A stretch of DNA of 64,000 nucleotides from Candidatus Cloacimonadota bacterium. GTDB lineage: Bacteria > Cloacimonadota > Cloacimonadia > Cloacimonadales > TCS61. The notes under the pieces were generated by a model. It was not told the DNA's origin. It made no database searches and saw only the letters and a list, made by a program, of their open reading frames with translations. The DNA lies in assembly GCA_021734835.1 (NCBI GenBank), contig JAIPIH010000005.1, forward strand, positions 1 to 64,000, in the 5' to 3' direction. Positions 21,572 through 30,913 of this stretch are shown here, in pieces. Position numbers and translations under genes: made by a program. Position 1 is the stretch's first letter, and each line of letters begins with the position of its first letter.

Positions 21572-22712
21572 TAATAAATTTCCTGATTATTTTGGAAACT
21601 ATTACAGAAGGCTTTTTACTTCCAAGGACATTATGGATCAGTTTCAACTCAGCTTTCATTTTATCGTAATTAGTACTTGTGGATAATAAATTGTTTAATT
21701 CCTGATGGATTATTATTTCATTAACATCATTTTGGATCAATTCAGGAACTACATGTTTATTTAATATTAAATTTGGAAGTCCTATCTGATCGATTCTCAC
21801 GAATTTCTTACCGATCTGATAGGATATTTTGCTGGTCTTATAAACAATGATAAAAGGAGTCCCAATATATGCTGCTTCTACTGTTGCAGTTCCAGAAGTA
21901 ATAGTAAGAAGATCACAATGCTTCATCAAATCATAATTCATATCCTCTATAATATGAACCTGATTTTTAGTTTTATTGGCATAACATTCAAGCAAGTTAG
22001 ATGAGACTGATGATGCTTTGGAAATTAAAAACTCGTATTTGGCCGGGTCGAATAACTCTATTGCTTTAATGAAATTAGGTAACATATTTGTTATCTCAGC
22101 TTCCCGACTTCCAGGGAGAAAGCCCAGCCATTTTTTCTTGATATCCAGATTGTATTTTGCTGCAAATTCTGCCTTGGAACATTGAATAATGATCTCTTCT
22201 GAGATTGGATGACCGGTAAAACTGGCAGTGATCTTGTGTTTTTTAAAATGTTCTCCTTCAAAAGGCAGTATATAAGCAATATGATCAGCATATTTTTGTA
22301 ATTTAAATATCCGCTTGTATTTCCAAGCCCAAAATTGAGGAACGATATAATATAAAACCGGTATTTGGAGATTCTTTGCTATTTTGGCAATTCTCATATT
22401 TAAACCAGGGTAATCTACCAGGACAACTAGATCCGGAGGGTTATGTTTAAATATTTTCTTAATTCGTTTTTCAACATTTAAGAAAAAAGTTATATGTTTT
22501 ACAATTTCTATAAATCCCATAACTGAGAAACGTTCAAATGGGAAAATAGCTCTAAAACCCTCGGCTGTCATTTTTTTTCCACCGATTCCAAAATTCTTAA
22601 TATTAATATTCTCATTATTAAGTTCCCTCAATATTATAGAGGAATGCAGATCAGCAGAATTCTCTCCAGCAATCCAGAAAACGCGTTTAATACTCTTATT
22701 ATTCGTCTTCAT
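21564..22712 (-). CDS. lpxB: lipid-A-disaccharide synthase
   Basis: GT19 enzyme joining UDP-diacylglucosamine and lipid X to make the lipid A disaccharide, at the inner-membrane surface. It has the N-terminal AGENSADLHSS (family AGExSGD, with A for G), LVVLVDYPGLNMRIAK, YYIVPQFWAWK, FLPGSREAEI and the C-terminal TSGTATVEAAYIGTPFIIVYKTS. The length of 382 aa is normal. It overlaps both neighbours (14 bases upstream, 8 downstream). This is direct evidence for lipid A. The other lpx genes are outside the window. Confidence 0.96.
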   Translation of the reverse strand: MKTNNKSIKRVFWIAGENSADLHSSIILRELNNENINIKNFGIGGKKMTAEGFRAIFPFERFSVMGFIEIVKHITFFLNVEKRIKKIFKHNPPDLVVLVDYPGLNMRIAKIAKNLQIPVLYYIVPQFWAWKYKRIFKLQKYADHIAYILPFEGEHFKKHKITASFTGHPISEEIIIQCSKAEFAAKYNLDIKKKWLGFLPGSREAEITNMLPNFIKAIELFDPAKYEFLISKASSVSSNLLECYANKTKNQVHIIEDMNYDLMKHCDLLTITSGTATVEAAYIGTPFIIVYKTSKISYQIGKKFVRIDQIGLPNLILNKHVVPELIQNDVNEIIIHQELNNLLSTSTNYDKMKAELKLIHNVLGSKKPSVIVSKIIRKFINE

Positions 22713-23403
22713 TAAATAACTTCGTTATCTTTGTGAGTTTGTTCTTATCAAGACTGAAATTAATATAGTTGGCAAAATTGTCTAAAATTATCAGTGCATT
22801 TGCATTCGCGTCGAAACCTTTTAGAAAGGATAAACGTTCATAAAATGCTTTATTAACTTTATGGATATCATTATACATATCCAGCAAACCAGTTAATTCC
22901 CAATCCGGTTTTTCCCCTTTTTTATTTTTCAGGTACTGTTTTACCAGGTACATTGAAACTGCTCTGTATATTGTCTCATCAATAGTTGCAAAGGGAAGAT
23001 GATACCTTACCATTGGCTTCAATTGTATAAGTATCGGGCATCCAGAGGTAACCATAATTATTCCTAAGATAGAACTTGCACCTTGTTGGAGAGATGCTTT
23101 TTTACTGTATTCTCTTTCCGGTGTTTTTATTTTAACGCTAATATTCTCGAATGATTTGAAGTCTTTAAAAAACTCGGAGATCCCGATTATATTTGCTGCA
23201 ACTGGGCAGTATTGTGATCGTTCTTTCTTAAGTCTACAATTTGGACATTGATTAAAATCAAGATCAGTCCAATTCGGAAGATCATTATAAGGTTCATGTT
23301 GTAAGGTAAAAGATTCCGGATCTAAATTGATCTCAAATACTCTCTGAGTTCCGTTTCCCCAATAAAAAGTATAAGTAAATTTTAAATTTGTATGTTCTTC
23401 CAT
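22699..23403 (-). CDS. unrecognised conserved-looking protein with CxxC and C-P motifs
   Basis: A 234-aa soluble protein that I do not recognise by function. The N-terminal beta-rich part (TYTFYWGNGTQRVFEINLDPE) is followed by a Cys cluster, FNQCPNCRLKKERSQYCPVA, then TSGCPILIQLKPMVRYHLPF and a helical C-terminal half. The conserved-looking Cys and His could bind metal. It has an SD and sits between the DUF401 permease and lpxB, overlapping lpxB by 14 bases. A role in the lipid A operon cannot be deduced. Confidence 0.6.
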   Translation of the reverse strand: MEEHTNLKFTYTFYWGNGTQRVFEINLDPESFTLQHEPYNDLPNWTDLDFNQCPNCRLKKERSQYCPVAANIIGISEFFKDFKSFENISVKIKTPEREYSKKASLQQGASSILGIIMVTSGCPILIQLKPMVRYHLPFATIDETIYRAVSMYLVKQYLKNKKGEKPDWELTGLLDMYNDIHKVNKAFYERLSFLKGFDANANALIILDNFANYINFSLDKNKLTKITKLFNEDE

Positions 23404-23413
23404 TTAACCCTCT

Positions 23414-24595
23414 TTACAAAGTTAATAATGCCAGTAAATAAAGGATCAAAAAACCTATTAAAGTTGGAAGATAAGCTTGTTTGACGAATTGCCAGTAAGT
23501 AGTTTTAAAGTACTCCATAGTAACAATTACCCAAGCGTGTATAGGTGATATCATATAACCCAAATAAACGGCAGTATACATAATAACAAAGGCTTTAATT
23601 GTAAATTGTTCCGCTCCGAACTTAGCTAAAAAGATCGGTATCAAAATTGAGATTGCCAGCTGAACTCGACCTGAAACAAAACTAAGACTTCCGGCAATGA
23701 CTATCAGTAAAAATCCTTGAGAAAAATTTAGCAGGGATATTCTGGCAGAAATCTCAGTTGCCTGGAAAATTTTCAAAAATAAGAAAATACTTATTATGAT
23801 CAAAAAATATCTCCATGGTTTCATTTTGTTTATCACAGGTAGGATATGCCTGAAAGTTAGTTTTCCAAAAAGGAATGTGATAATTAGTGTAATTAAAACA
23901 GCAGTTACTAAAGCAGCTTCATCCAGGATCGGTGCAAAATTTAATATAGTATGAATTATTGGAGCACTCAGAATTATCATTAAGGGGATAATTAATTTTT
24001 TCTTATCAAATTTAAAAGGTCGGGGCATTTCTCCTTTGATTTGGCGTAGATAAAAATAATATCCAAGATAGAATAGTATAATAAAGATTGGAAAGATATA
24101 GAGCATTGCTGTATAAACATTGAAATTCCCCATTTTACTACATGGAAGTAGTGCTCCTAAAGGATAGATCAGAATTAAGATATGTCTGAACCAGATATTG
24201 ATAGAAGTATAGGTTACGGGAGAAATGTCTTTTCCGCATCTGTTTAGCATTGGCGCTGAGAGTAAAGCACCACCCGGAATTGGTAAAAGTCCCATTAAAG
24301 CCGGAGCGAAACCAAGAAAAACCTTTCTCTTTACCTGTAAATTATTAACCAGGTCCTGCAAAAGTCCTGAGATCTGAAGTCCGCCTCCGATCAGGGATAT
24401 AATCCCTACGGCGGTTGCAAGTAATACTATCTGCTGATCAGTTATAGTGTGAAATGTTATACTATAAAGATCACGGAAAGATAGATTTACAGAACCCAAA
24501 AAAAGTGAACCGATGAATAAAGCTAACCACAAACTTTTTCTTGCAATGAATAAAATGATAACTAATGCGATTAAAAAACTTAACCAAATCTGCAT
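23414..24595 (-). CDS. DUF401 family membrane permease
   Basis: A 393-aa protein with about 10-12 hydrophobic helices, resembling the DUF401 integral membrane group related to anion/citrate-type transporters. Characteristic are GFAPALMGLLPIPGGALLSAPM and the second-half counterpart YTAVYLGYMISPIHAW, giving an inverted-repeat look. No substrate is known. It overlaps yjbQ by 1 base, suggesting an operon. Confidence 0.78.
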   Translation of the reverse strand: MQIWLSFLIALVIILFIARKSLWLALFIGSLFLGSVNLSFRDLYSITFHTITDQQIVLLATAVGIISLIGGGLQISGLLQDLVNNLQVKRKVFLGFAPALMGLLPIPGGALLSAPMLNRCGKDISPVTYTSINIWFRHILILIYPLGALLPCSKMGNFNVYTAMLYIFPIFIILFYLGYYFYLRQIKGEMPRPFKFDKKKLIIPLMIILSAPIIHTILNFAPILDEAALVTAVLITLIITFLFGKLTFRHILPVINKMKPWRYFLIIISIFLFLKIFQATEISARISLLNFSQGFLLIVIAGSLSFVSGRVQLAISILIPIFLAKFGAEQFTIKAFVIMYTAVYLGYMISPIHAWVIVTMEYFKTTYWQFVKQAYLPTLIGFLILYLLALLTL

Positions 24596-24987
24596 TAATT
24601 TGCCTGAAAAATAACTGTTCTATGACGCGGTCCGTCAAATTCACAGAAATAAATACTCTGCCATGTTCCTAAGATCAAATCTCCGTTATTAACGATGACA
24701 TTTAGAGAACATCCAATCAGGGAGCTTTTTGTATGAGCATCCGAATTACCTTCCGTATGCTTGAAGGCTGGCAGATCCGGTGAAATCCTATTCAGAGCTA
24801 AGATAAGATCATGTTTAACATCCGGGTCGGCATTTTCATTAATAGTAACAGCGGCTGTAGTATGCGGGATAAAAACTGCGATCGTACCATTTGAGATGCC
24901 AGCTTCATTGATAAAAGTTTTAACTTCAGATGTAATATTGATCAGCTCTTCTCGTTTTTTAGAATGTACTGAAATTTTTTTGGCCAT
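24595..24987 (-). CDS. yjbQ: YjbQ/UPF0047 family protein
   Basis: Small beta-rich enzyme family sometimes annotated as secondary thiamine-phosphate synthase. Key blocks are VFIPHTTAAVTINENADPDV, NSDAHTKSSLIG and GTWQSIYFCEFDGPRHR, whose His, Asp and Glu are conserved. The length is 130 aa. The track starts at a TTG (24993); ATG 24987 lies 7 bases after AAGGA and starts MAKKISV. The physiological role of the family is still debated. Confidence 0.9.
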   Translation of the reverse strand: MAKKISVHSKKREELINITSEVKTFINEAGISNGTIAVFIPHTTAAVTINENADPDVKHDLILALNRISPDLPAFKHTEGNSDAHTKSSLIGCSLNVIVNNGDLILGTWQSIYFCEFDGPRHRTVIFQAN

Positions 24988-25122
24988 AAACAATCCTTAC
25001 AAAATATTATCGATTTTCAAAATCTTATTAGTAGGTTTTATGTCAATTTTTATCATTTTTCTTGACTTAAAATAAGATAGGTCATCAATGCAAATATTAA
25101 TAATAACAAATTAGGAGGGATT

Positions 25123-25524
25123 ATGAAAAATTTACATATTTCTGAAGAAGATAAGATGATTCTGGGCGTTTGCGGCGGATTAGAGGAATCTTTTAGTGTG
25201 AATGCTAATATTTTCAGGATTGGTTTTATAATTTCTGCTTTCTTTGGATTCGTAGGAATTGCTGGCTACATAATTCTAGGCATCATATTACCTAAAGGAG
25301 AACAAAAACCTACGGTGATCGATGTTGAGGAAACAGAAAAAAAAACAAAATTAGCAAGAAGCTGGGAAAAAAGAATGATCGCAGGAGTATGTGGTGGCTT
25401 TTCTCAATATTTGGGTTGGGATGTCAGCTTGATCAGAATTGCTTTTATTGCAATGGCTTTTGCTGGAGGTGTTGGAATATTTTTGTATTTCTTTTTTTGG
25501 TTTATATTCCCAAACGAAGAATAA
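25123..25524 (+). CDS. tandem PspC-domain membrane protein
   Basis: Two PspC domains in one 133-aa protein: residues 8-58 (MILGVCGGLEESF ... IILGIILP) and 83-131 (RMIAGVCGGFSQYLGWD ... FFWFIFPNEE), joined by a charged linker. PspC domains sit in the inner membrane and take part in envelope-stress sensing in other bacteria. No pspA or pspB is nearby, so stress sensing is inferred from the domain only. The gene has a strong AGGAGG SD and is probably co-transcribed with the tautomerase 15 bases downstream. Confidence 0.88.
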   Translation: MKNLHISEEDKMILGVCGGLEESFSVNANIFRIGFIISAFFGFVGIAGYIILGIILPKGEQKPTVIDVEETEKKTKLARSWEKRMIAGVCGGFSQYLGWDVSLIRIAFIAMAFAGGVGIFLYFFFWFIFPNEE

Positions 25525-25539
25525 ATTTATGGAGGAAAA

Positions 25540-25719
25540 ATGCCTATAATAACATTAGAAAATGCCGGTACACTTACTGCTGAACAAAAAACTCAACTCA
25601 TCAGGAAACTGACCGATGTTGTTACAGAAGTTACCGGGAAACCTGCAGCAGCAGTTTATGTGCGATTGGATGAAGTTCCGCGTGAGAATTTCGGTGTCGG
25701 CGGAAGAAGTTTAGGTTAA
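25540..25719 (+). CDS. 4-oxalocrotonate tautomerase-like protein (59 aa)
   Basis: Too short for the ORF track. GGAGG (25531-25535) precedes ATG 25540. The translated protein starts MPIITLENAGTLTAEQK and ends ENFGVGGRSLG. It has Pro2, the N-terminal catalytic base of tautomerases, an Arg at position 42, and the family ending (VPRENFGVGG). The 59 aa match the usual 60-65 of this hexameric family. The substrate is unknown. It follows the PspC gene by 15 bases. Confidence 0.88.
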   Translation: MPIITLENAGTLTAEQKTQLIRKLTDVVTEVTGKPAAAVYVRLDEVPRENFGVGGRSLG

Positions 25720-25839
25720 TTATCAGCATTCATAAATTTAGAAAATTAAACTTAAAGTTCTCAGCAAAGAAAAGTTAATTTTTAATGATTTTATCTCACT
25801 AATAATTTGTGTCAAATTTTCCAATTTAATAACAATTTC

Positions 25840-25868
25840 TTGACTTTCATATATATATTTTGTTTAAT
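25840..25868 (+). promoter_or_regulatory. promoter of the 1093-aa envelope protein gene
   Basis: TTGACT (25840-25845), a 17-base spacer and TTTAAT (25863-25868) lie just upstream of ATG 25899, predicting a leader of about 23 bases. Confidence 0.5.
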
Positions 25869-25898
25869 AATAAATAAAGAATTGGATAATATTATTAT

Positions 25899-28800
25899 AT
25901 GAAGATAAAATTATTTATCATAATGAACTTACTGCAAACAGTATTATTTTCTTATAATTTCTTCTCTCCAATGATTAAATGGGAATATTTAGCTATTATT
26001 GAACCTGAAACATCAATTCAGTTAAAGGCAAAAAACATTATCGAAAATTCAGAGAAAGTAGTACAAGATTCTATTATCATCAGTCCTGAAAAATATGATA
26101 TTGATTACAAAACCGGTACAATTAACTTTGAAGAAACTTTGGGAAATTGTATAATTGAATACTATATTTACCCGCCTCAGCTCATTGATAGATATTTTCT
26201 TTTTCAGACACAAGAGTATTCAGATTCAACAGATTTCAAAGTAAGAAAGATAAGCTCGAGAAGATATTCGTACAATTCCAACCTTGATATTACAGGCAGT
26301 AAGACAATTTCAGTATCAGTTGCAAATAATGAAGATCTTGATTTGGATCAATCTTTGTTCCTGAAAATTAACGGGAAATTGAGTGATGAGATGAGCATTG
26401 AAGCACAGTTGTCTGATAGTCAAACTCCTATCACACCGGAGGGGGATTCACGTGAACTAAGTAATTTGGATAAAATATTCATCCGGCTTTATGGTGAAAG
26501 ATACGAGATTGCTTTCGGCGATCTGGAAATGGATTTTCCTGACTTAGAGTATATGAAATATTCTACCCAATTTGAAGGATTAAAATTAAGTTGGGATGGT
26601 TATAATAAGGTTACAGGTGCCCTTGCAGTTGCAAAGGGGAAGAGAGCCGTTTGGACATTTACCGGAATTCAAGCTAAACAAGGTCCCTACTATCTTGCCG
26701 TAGATGGAATCTCAGGAGTGCTGGTAATACCAGGTTCAGAAGAAGTGTTTCTCAATGGAGAACAAATGCAGCGTGGGGTAGATTATACAATAGATTATTC
26801 TGAAGGCGGTATAACTTTTTCCAATCAGCATTTTATTGCTTCTACCAGTAACATTCGGGTTGTTTTTCAGCATTCTGATGAAAACTATAATCAAAATATG
26901 TATTTAGCTTCAAGTGAAATAAAGATTATAGATGATTTCAAACTTACAAGCGGGTTGATAATTCAAAATGATGATAAAAACAATCCTTTGCAGGATGTTT
27001 ATACAGATGACGATCTTATTGCTTTGAAATCAGCTGGTGATCAACCAGTTTGGGTTACCGGGATCATGGAATCAGAAGACGGAAATTATGAAATATCAGA
27101 AGACGGTATATTCTATTATTATGTTGGAAATGACAGCACAACTGCAGGTCACTATAACATCTACTTTGTGAATGTAGGTTCGGGTAACGGAGATTATATC
27201 TTAAGTTCGGATGGCAGCTACTACGAATACTCCGGAGCTGGAAATGGTAATTACCTTCCAATAAAAGAATTGAAGTCTCCTCAGCAGCAATTGAACTGGG
27301 GTTTGAACTTGAATTACTTGGGGGAATTTTATCAATTGTCTGCGGAAGGGTTATTTACTTCTCATGATAAAAATACTTTTTCTGATCTTGATGATAAAGA
27401 TAATAACGATCTTGCTGCCAAGTATAGTGTCAGAATGTTTTCTGACTATGATAAAATTAATCCGGAGATCAAATTGATTTATGAAAGACTGGGAGGCAGG
27501 CTTTCGCCATTTGCACAGTTGCAGAGTGCGGTTGATTCTTATGAATTCACGCAGCTTCCGGACAGCCTTAATAGTTCAGAATTCTCGGCTGAAGTTAATA
27601 TGGACATTTTGGAATGCTATGCTCCGAAGTTCATTTATCGTAAGAAAAATATTTCTGATTATGCCGATCAACACTATATTTCAATATCTTCACATTTAAA
27701 GCAGCAGAAGTTTTCCCCTAAAATATTTCATCGATATCTTCGTATCAAACAAATGTTTGTTCAAAACCAGGAACCTGATTCAAAAATTTATCAACACGAG
27801 CTGAAAAGTCAATACAAGTTTGGTAAATTTGCTTTGGGATTTAACTTACTTAAGCGAAACAGAGTAGAAGATAACGTGGGTATTATTATCTCCACCGAAG
27901 ATAATGATGACCTTCGTTTTCAATTTGAAACAATAAATTGGAAATGGTTTTCATCAAGATTATTTTATGAAAAAAGAAAAGACCTCTTTTCAGCGGCTTC
28001 AGATGAAGAGAACAATATTCTTCAGGATGAAACTACGTACACTTATGGCGTAAAGACTTTTGTGAATTCTGCTAAGAACAGAATAAATGTCTCTCTTACT
28101 CACCGAAAAGTTGTAGATGATCTAGAAAACAAAGTAGAAGAATATGATCTCGCAGATATTTCAACTGTTAATAATCTCCTAGACAACTTGATAAATGTAA
28201 ACACCAATTATTCTTTAAGAAATATTGAATTTTATCCCAAGATCAAAGAATTTCAATTTGTGGGAGAAAATCTAGGCTCTTATAGTGCTGACACACTCTT
28301 TGTCGGTTATTTTCAAGGTGATTATGAGTGGAGAGTGATCGAAATAGATTATGATAATCCTGAAATGTCAGTGGAAGTAAATACCAATTTATCTCTTCAT
28401 ATATCACCGGAAATGATTACAGATTCCTTTCTGAAGAAATTTCAAAGTGAAACTTTTTTATTGCTGACTGAAAATTCTCGGAGTAAAGATAAAAGATCAA
28501 TTTACTTCCTTGATCAAAATGCAATGATGGATGAGGAAACAACCATTTACGGACGCAGAAGCATCAAACAGACTTTATGGTACCAAATACTGGAGAGAAA
28601 AATAACTTCTAAACTCGGATATAAAATAGAAGAGACCCTTGACAGCCGCTATAATGAAGAAATTTCCAATAAAGAGCAGAAATTGTGGGAAACGGAACTA
28701 CGGATTTCAGCAATCAAAAATACAAATCTGGAACTTCATTACGATCACTCAATAGAGAAAGATTCGCGTTACAATTCACGTCTGTTACTGGATACTTATG

Positions 28801-29180
28801 GAGTGGATATTTTAAACAGAATGTCTTCTGATCTGACATTAAGATCATCGGCGGCTTTTTCATTCGAACAAGGTAAGAGTGATACAATTCAAAGTGAGTA
28901 TACAATTAGTGCTTTTGAGCTAGGCGAATCTGCTACATATTTCTTTAAGAATAAATATAGATTTTTTGTAAAATTGAGTTATAAAAAAAATCAGAGAACC
29001 GGTTCTAATTTTTTGAACTTCTTATCAGAAAAAAAAGGAGGGCATATTTTTAAATGGGATTTTAATCTGAGTTATAACTTAAGTAACTTCACATTAATGA
29101 ATTTACAATATTCTGGTAATGCTTATCCGGGCGAAAAACAGAACCATAGAGTGAGTCTTGAACTAAAAGCAGAATTATAA
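25899..29180 (+). CDS. large envelope/outer-membrane beta-rich protein of unknown function
   Basis: A 1093-aa protein with an N-terminal hydrophobic export segment (MKIKLFIIMNLLQTVLF). The first third contains an ordered block (ITGSKTISVSV, LDQSLFLKINGKLSDEMSI, AQLSDSQTPITPEGDSREL, IRLYGERYEIAFGDLEM) that looks like successive membrane beta-strands, and the C-terminal half alternates strands with charged loops and ends HRVSLELKAEL, like a barrel end. It lacks a T9SS sorting domain. A very large outer-membrane barrel or surface protein is the best inference; I cannot name a family. The SD is weak. It lies upstream of gmhA but has its own promoter. Confidence 0.65.
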   Translation: MKIKLFIIMNLLQTVLFSYNFFSPMIKWEYLAIIEPETSIQLKAKNIIENSEKVVQDSIIISPEKYDIDYKTGTINFEETLGNCIIEYYIYPPQLIDRYFLFQTQEYSDSTDFKVRKISSRRYSYNSNLDITGSKTISVSVANNEDLDLDQSLFLKINGKLSDEMSIEAQLSDSQTPITPEGDSRELSNLDKIFIRLYGERYEIAFGDLEMDFPDLEYMKYSTQFEGLKLSWDGYNKVTGALAVAKGKRAVWTFTGIQAKQGPYYLAVDGISGVLVIPGSEEVFLNGEQMQRGVDYTIDYSEGGITFSNQHFIASTSNIRVVFQHSDENYNQNMYLASSEIKIIDDFKLTSGLIIQNDDKNNPLQDVYTDDDLIALKSAGDQPVWVTGIMESEDGNYEISEDGIFYYYVGNDSTTAGHYNIYFVNVGSGNGDYILSSDGSYYEYSGAGNGNYLPIKELKSPQQQLNWGLNLNYLGEFYQLSAEGLFTSHDKNTFSDLDDKDNNDLAAKYSVRMFSDYDKINPEIKLIYERLGGRLSPFAQLQSAVDSYEFTQLPDSLNSSEFSAEVNMDILECYAPKFIYRKKNISDYADQHYISISSHLKQQKFSPKIFHRYLRIKQMFVQNQEPDSKIYQHELKSQYKFGKFALGFNLLKRNRVEDNVGIIISTEDNDDLRFQFETINWKWFSSRLFYEKRKDLFSAASDEENNILQDETTYTYGVKTFVNSAKNRINVSLTHRKVVDDLENKVEEYDLADISTVNNLLDNLINVNTNYSLRNIEFYPKIKEFQFVGENLGSYSADTLFVGYFQGDYEWRVIEIDYDNPEMSVEVNTNLSLHISPEMITDSFLKKFQSETFLLLTENSRSKDKRSIYFLDQNAMMDEETTIYGRRSIKQTLWYQILERKITSKLGYKIEETLDSRYNEEISNKEQKLWETELRISAIKNTNLELHYDHSIEKDSRYNSRLLLDTYGVDILNRMSSDLTLRSSAAFSFEQGKSDTIQSEYTISAFELGESATYFFKNKYRFFVKLSYKKNQRTGSNFLNFLSEKKGGHIFKWDFNLSYNLSNFTLMNLQYSGNAYPGEKQNHRVSLELKAEL

Positions 29181-29221
29181 TATTTTGGTAATAAGTAAAA
29201 ATACTGTTGACGTAGTTCTTA

Positions 29222-29240
29222 GCTTATTGAAAAAATAAGC
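29222..29240 (+). other. hairpin upstream of gmhA
   Basis: GCTTATT-GAAAA-AATAAGC is a perfect 7-bp stem 24 bases before the gmhA start. It has no T-tract, so it may be a weak terminator of the preceding gene or an RNA element. Confidence 0.35.
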
Positions 29241-29263
29241 CAGCTTGAAGAAGGAAGGAAGGC

Positions 29264-29857
29264 ATGGAAAATTATATCAAATCAGCATTTAAGAAAAGTG
29301 CCGATAACTTTATTGAATTTCAGAAGGATAAGGATGCTCTCAATACTATAAGCAGTGTTTCTCAGAGTTTAGCTGATTTGTTCAGGAATGGCAATTTTGT
29401 GCTTATTTGCGGTAATGGGGGAAGCTCAACTGATGCGATGCATTTTGCTGAAGAATTAACTGGAAGGTTCCGCAATGAACGAAAATCTCTGCCAGCTATA
29501 TCTTTAACAGATCCGGCTCATATTACCTGTGTTGGTAATGATTATGGATTTAGTGAAATTTTTGCCCGCGGCGTGGAAGCTTATGGTAAGGCGGGTGATC
29601 TCTTAATAGCTATATCTACCAGTGGTAATTCGGAAAATGTGATCAAGGCAGTTAAAAAAGCAAAAGAAAAGAAAATGTTAACATTTTGCCTTTTGGGAAA
29701 AGACGGGGGGAAACTCAACCAAATGGGAGATCATCAAATAATTGTTCCAGGAAAAACAACGGACAGAATTCAGGAACTGCATATTGCTATTTTACACATA
29801 ATGATTGAAATGGTCGAAAGGATATTGTTTCCCGAAAATTACCAGGCGAGTAGATGA
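29264..29857 (+). CDS. gmhA: phosphoheptose isomerase
   Basis: Converts sedoheptulose 7-phosphate to D-glycero-manno-heptose 7-phosphate for LPS core or S-layer heptose. It is a SIS-domain protein of 197 aa with LICGNGGSSTDAMHFAEELTGRF, the phosphate loop ISTSGNSENVIKAVK and a C-terminal IQELHIAILHIMIEMVE that holds metal/active-site residues. A strong AAGGAAGG SD precedes ATG. It overlaps dtd by 4 bases. Heptose LPS fits the lpxB and lpt genes elsewhere in the window. Confidence 0.92.
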   Translation: MENYIKSAFKKSADNFIEFQKDKDALNTISSVSQSLADLFRNGNFVLICGNGGSSTDAMHFAEELTGRFRNERKSLPAISLTDPAHITCVGNDYGFSEIFARGVEAYGKAGDLLIAISTSGNSENVIKAVKKAKEKKMLTFCLLGKDGGKLNQMGDHQIIVPGKTTDRIQELHIAILHIMIEMVERILFPENYQASR

Positions 29858-30291
29858 GATCAGTTGTTCAAAGAGTAAAATTTGCCTTGGTAGAAATTGA
29901 AAATAAGCGAATATCAGAGATCGGAAAAGGATTATTGGTACTTATCGGTATATCCCACGAGGATGATGGAGAACAGATTGAATGGATGGCAAAAAAACTT
30001 GTTAATTTGAGAATTTTTGAAGATGAAAAAGGGAAAATGAATCTATCAGTTTTAGAAGTAAAGGGAGAAATATTACTGATTTCCCAATTCACTCTGTTAG
30101 GGAACTGTATGAAAGGACGCAGACCTGATTTTCTAGATGCTGCGAAACCTCAAAAAGCTGAAAAATTTTATCTGGAACTAGCCGCAGCACTTCAACGGAA
30201 TGGAATAAAACCAAAACTTGGAGAATTTGGCAAACACATGAGTATAACCTTGCTGAATGATGGACCCGTAACTATGATCTTGGAAAAATAA
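29854..30291 (+). CDS. dtd: D-aminoacyl-tRNA deacylase
   Basis: Hydrolyses D-amino acids (and glycine) mischarged on tRNA. The family signature is complete: MRSVVQRV at the N-terminus, the catalytic-site ISQFTLLGNC with SQFTL, KGRRPDF, and the cross-subunit NDGPVTMILE (GP motif). Its 145 aa are typical. It overlaps gmhA by 4 bases and is followed by a HAD gene 1 base after its stop, so the genes form one operon. Confidence 0.95.
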   Translation: MRSVVQRVKFALVEIENKRISEIGKGLLVLIGISHEDDGEQIEWMAKKLVNLRIFEDEKGKMNLSVLEVKGEILLISQFTLLGNCMKGRRPDFLDAAKPQKAEKFYLELAAALQRNGIKPKLGEFGKHMSITLLNDGPVTMILEK

Positions 30292-30292
30292 T

Positions 30293-30913
30293 ATGAATAT
30301 AATTTTTGATCTAGGTAAAGTATTGGTTGAACTCGATTTTACTAATCTCTATAGTGAATTACAGTATGATACAAAAACTGACTTAATCTCAGAATATTGT
30401 GACCCAGTCATTGAATTTGAATCTGGGAATCTTTCAAGTTATGATTTTTATCTGCAGCTCAAAAAGATATATCAGTTTCAACATTCTTTTAGAGAATTTG
30501 AGAATGTGTGGTGTAGTATATTTACCGATCTTACACCCTTAGTAGAATATGCCAGAGAATTAAATGCAGATCATAAAGTCTTTGTTCTATCAAATACGGA
30601 TGAACTGCACTTTAGAAGGATTTGGCAGGATTTTCCCGAACTTCATTTTTTTGAGGATAATCTTATGCTATCCTACGAATTGAAGAGTGTAAAACCTAAT
30701 AAAGAAATTTTTAACCGAGCTCTGGAAAAATTTGATCTTCAATCGGGAGATTGTATTTTTGTAGATGATAAAGTTGAGAATGTAAAAACAGCAGAGGGTT
30801 TAGGCATAAAAGCTGTATTATATACTGATTCATATGAAACCCAAAAAACGGTTAAACAAATTTTAAATTCTGTTAAGAGAGGTGAAAACAAATGCTTAAA
30901 TACGAAAAAATGA
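30293..30913 (+). CDS. HAD-family hydrolase (YihX-like)
   Basis: A 206-aa cytosolic HAD phosphatase. Motif I is IIFDLGKVLVELD, the D-x-G form found in the YihX/HAD-IA branch; motif II is FVLSNTDE; the motif III lysine is in ELKSVKPNKEIF; motif IV is CIFVDDKVENV. YihX relatives act on sugar phosphates; the substrate here is unknown. It starts 1 base after dtd without an SD, so it is probably coupled to dtd. Confidence 0.85.
   Translation: MNIIFDLGKVLVELDFTNLYSELQYDTKTDLISEYCDPVIEFESGNLSSYDFYLQLKKIYQFQHSFREFENVWCSIFTDLTPLVEYARELNADHKVFVLSNTDELHFRRIWQDFPELHFFEDNLMLSYELKSVKPNKEIFNRALEKFDLQSGDCIFVDDKVENVKTAEGLGIKAVLYTDSYETQKTVKQILNSVKRGENKCLNTKK

Noticed and set aside
30293-30340. HAD motif I lacking the second Asp (DLGK instead of DxD) as a dead enzyme
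   Set aside because: The D-x-G form is normal in the YihX-like branch, and the other motifs are intact.
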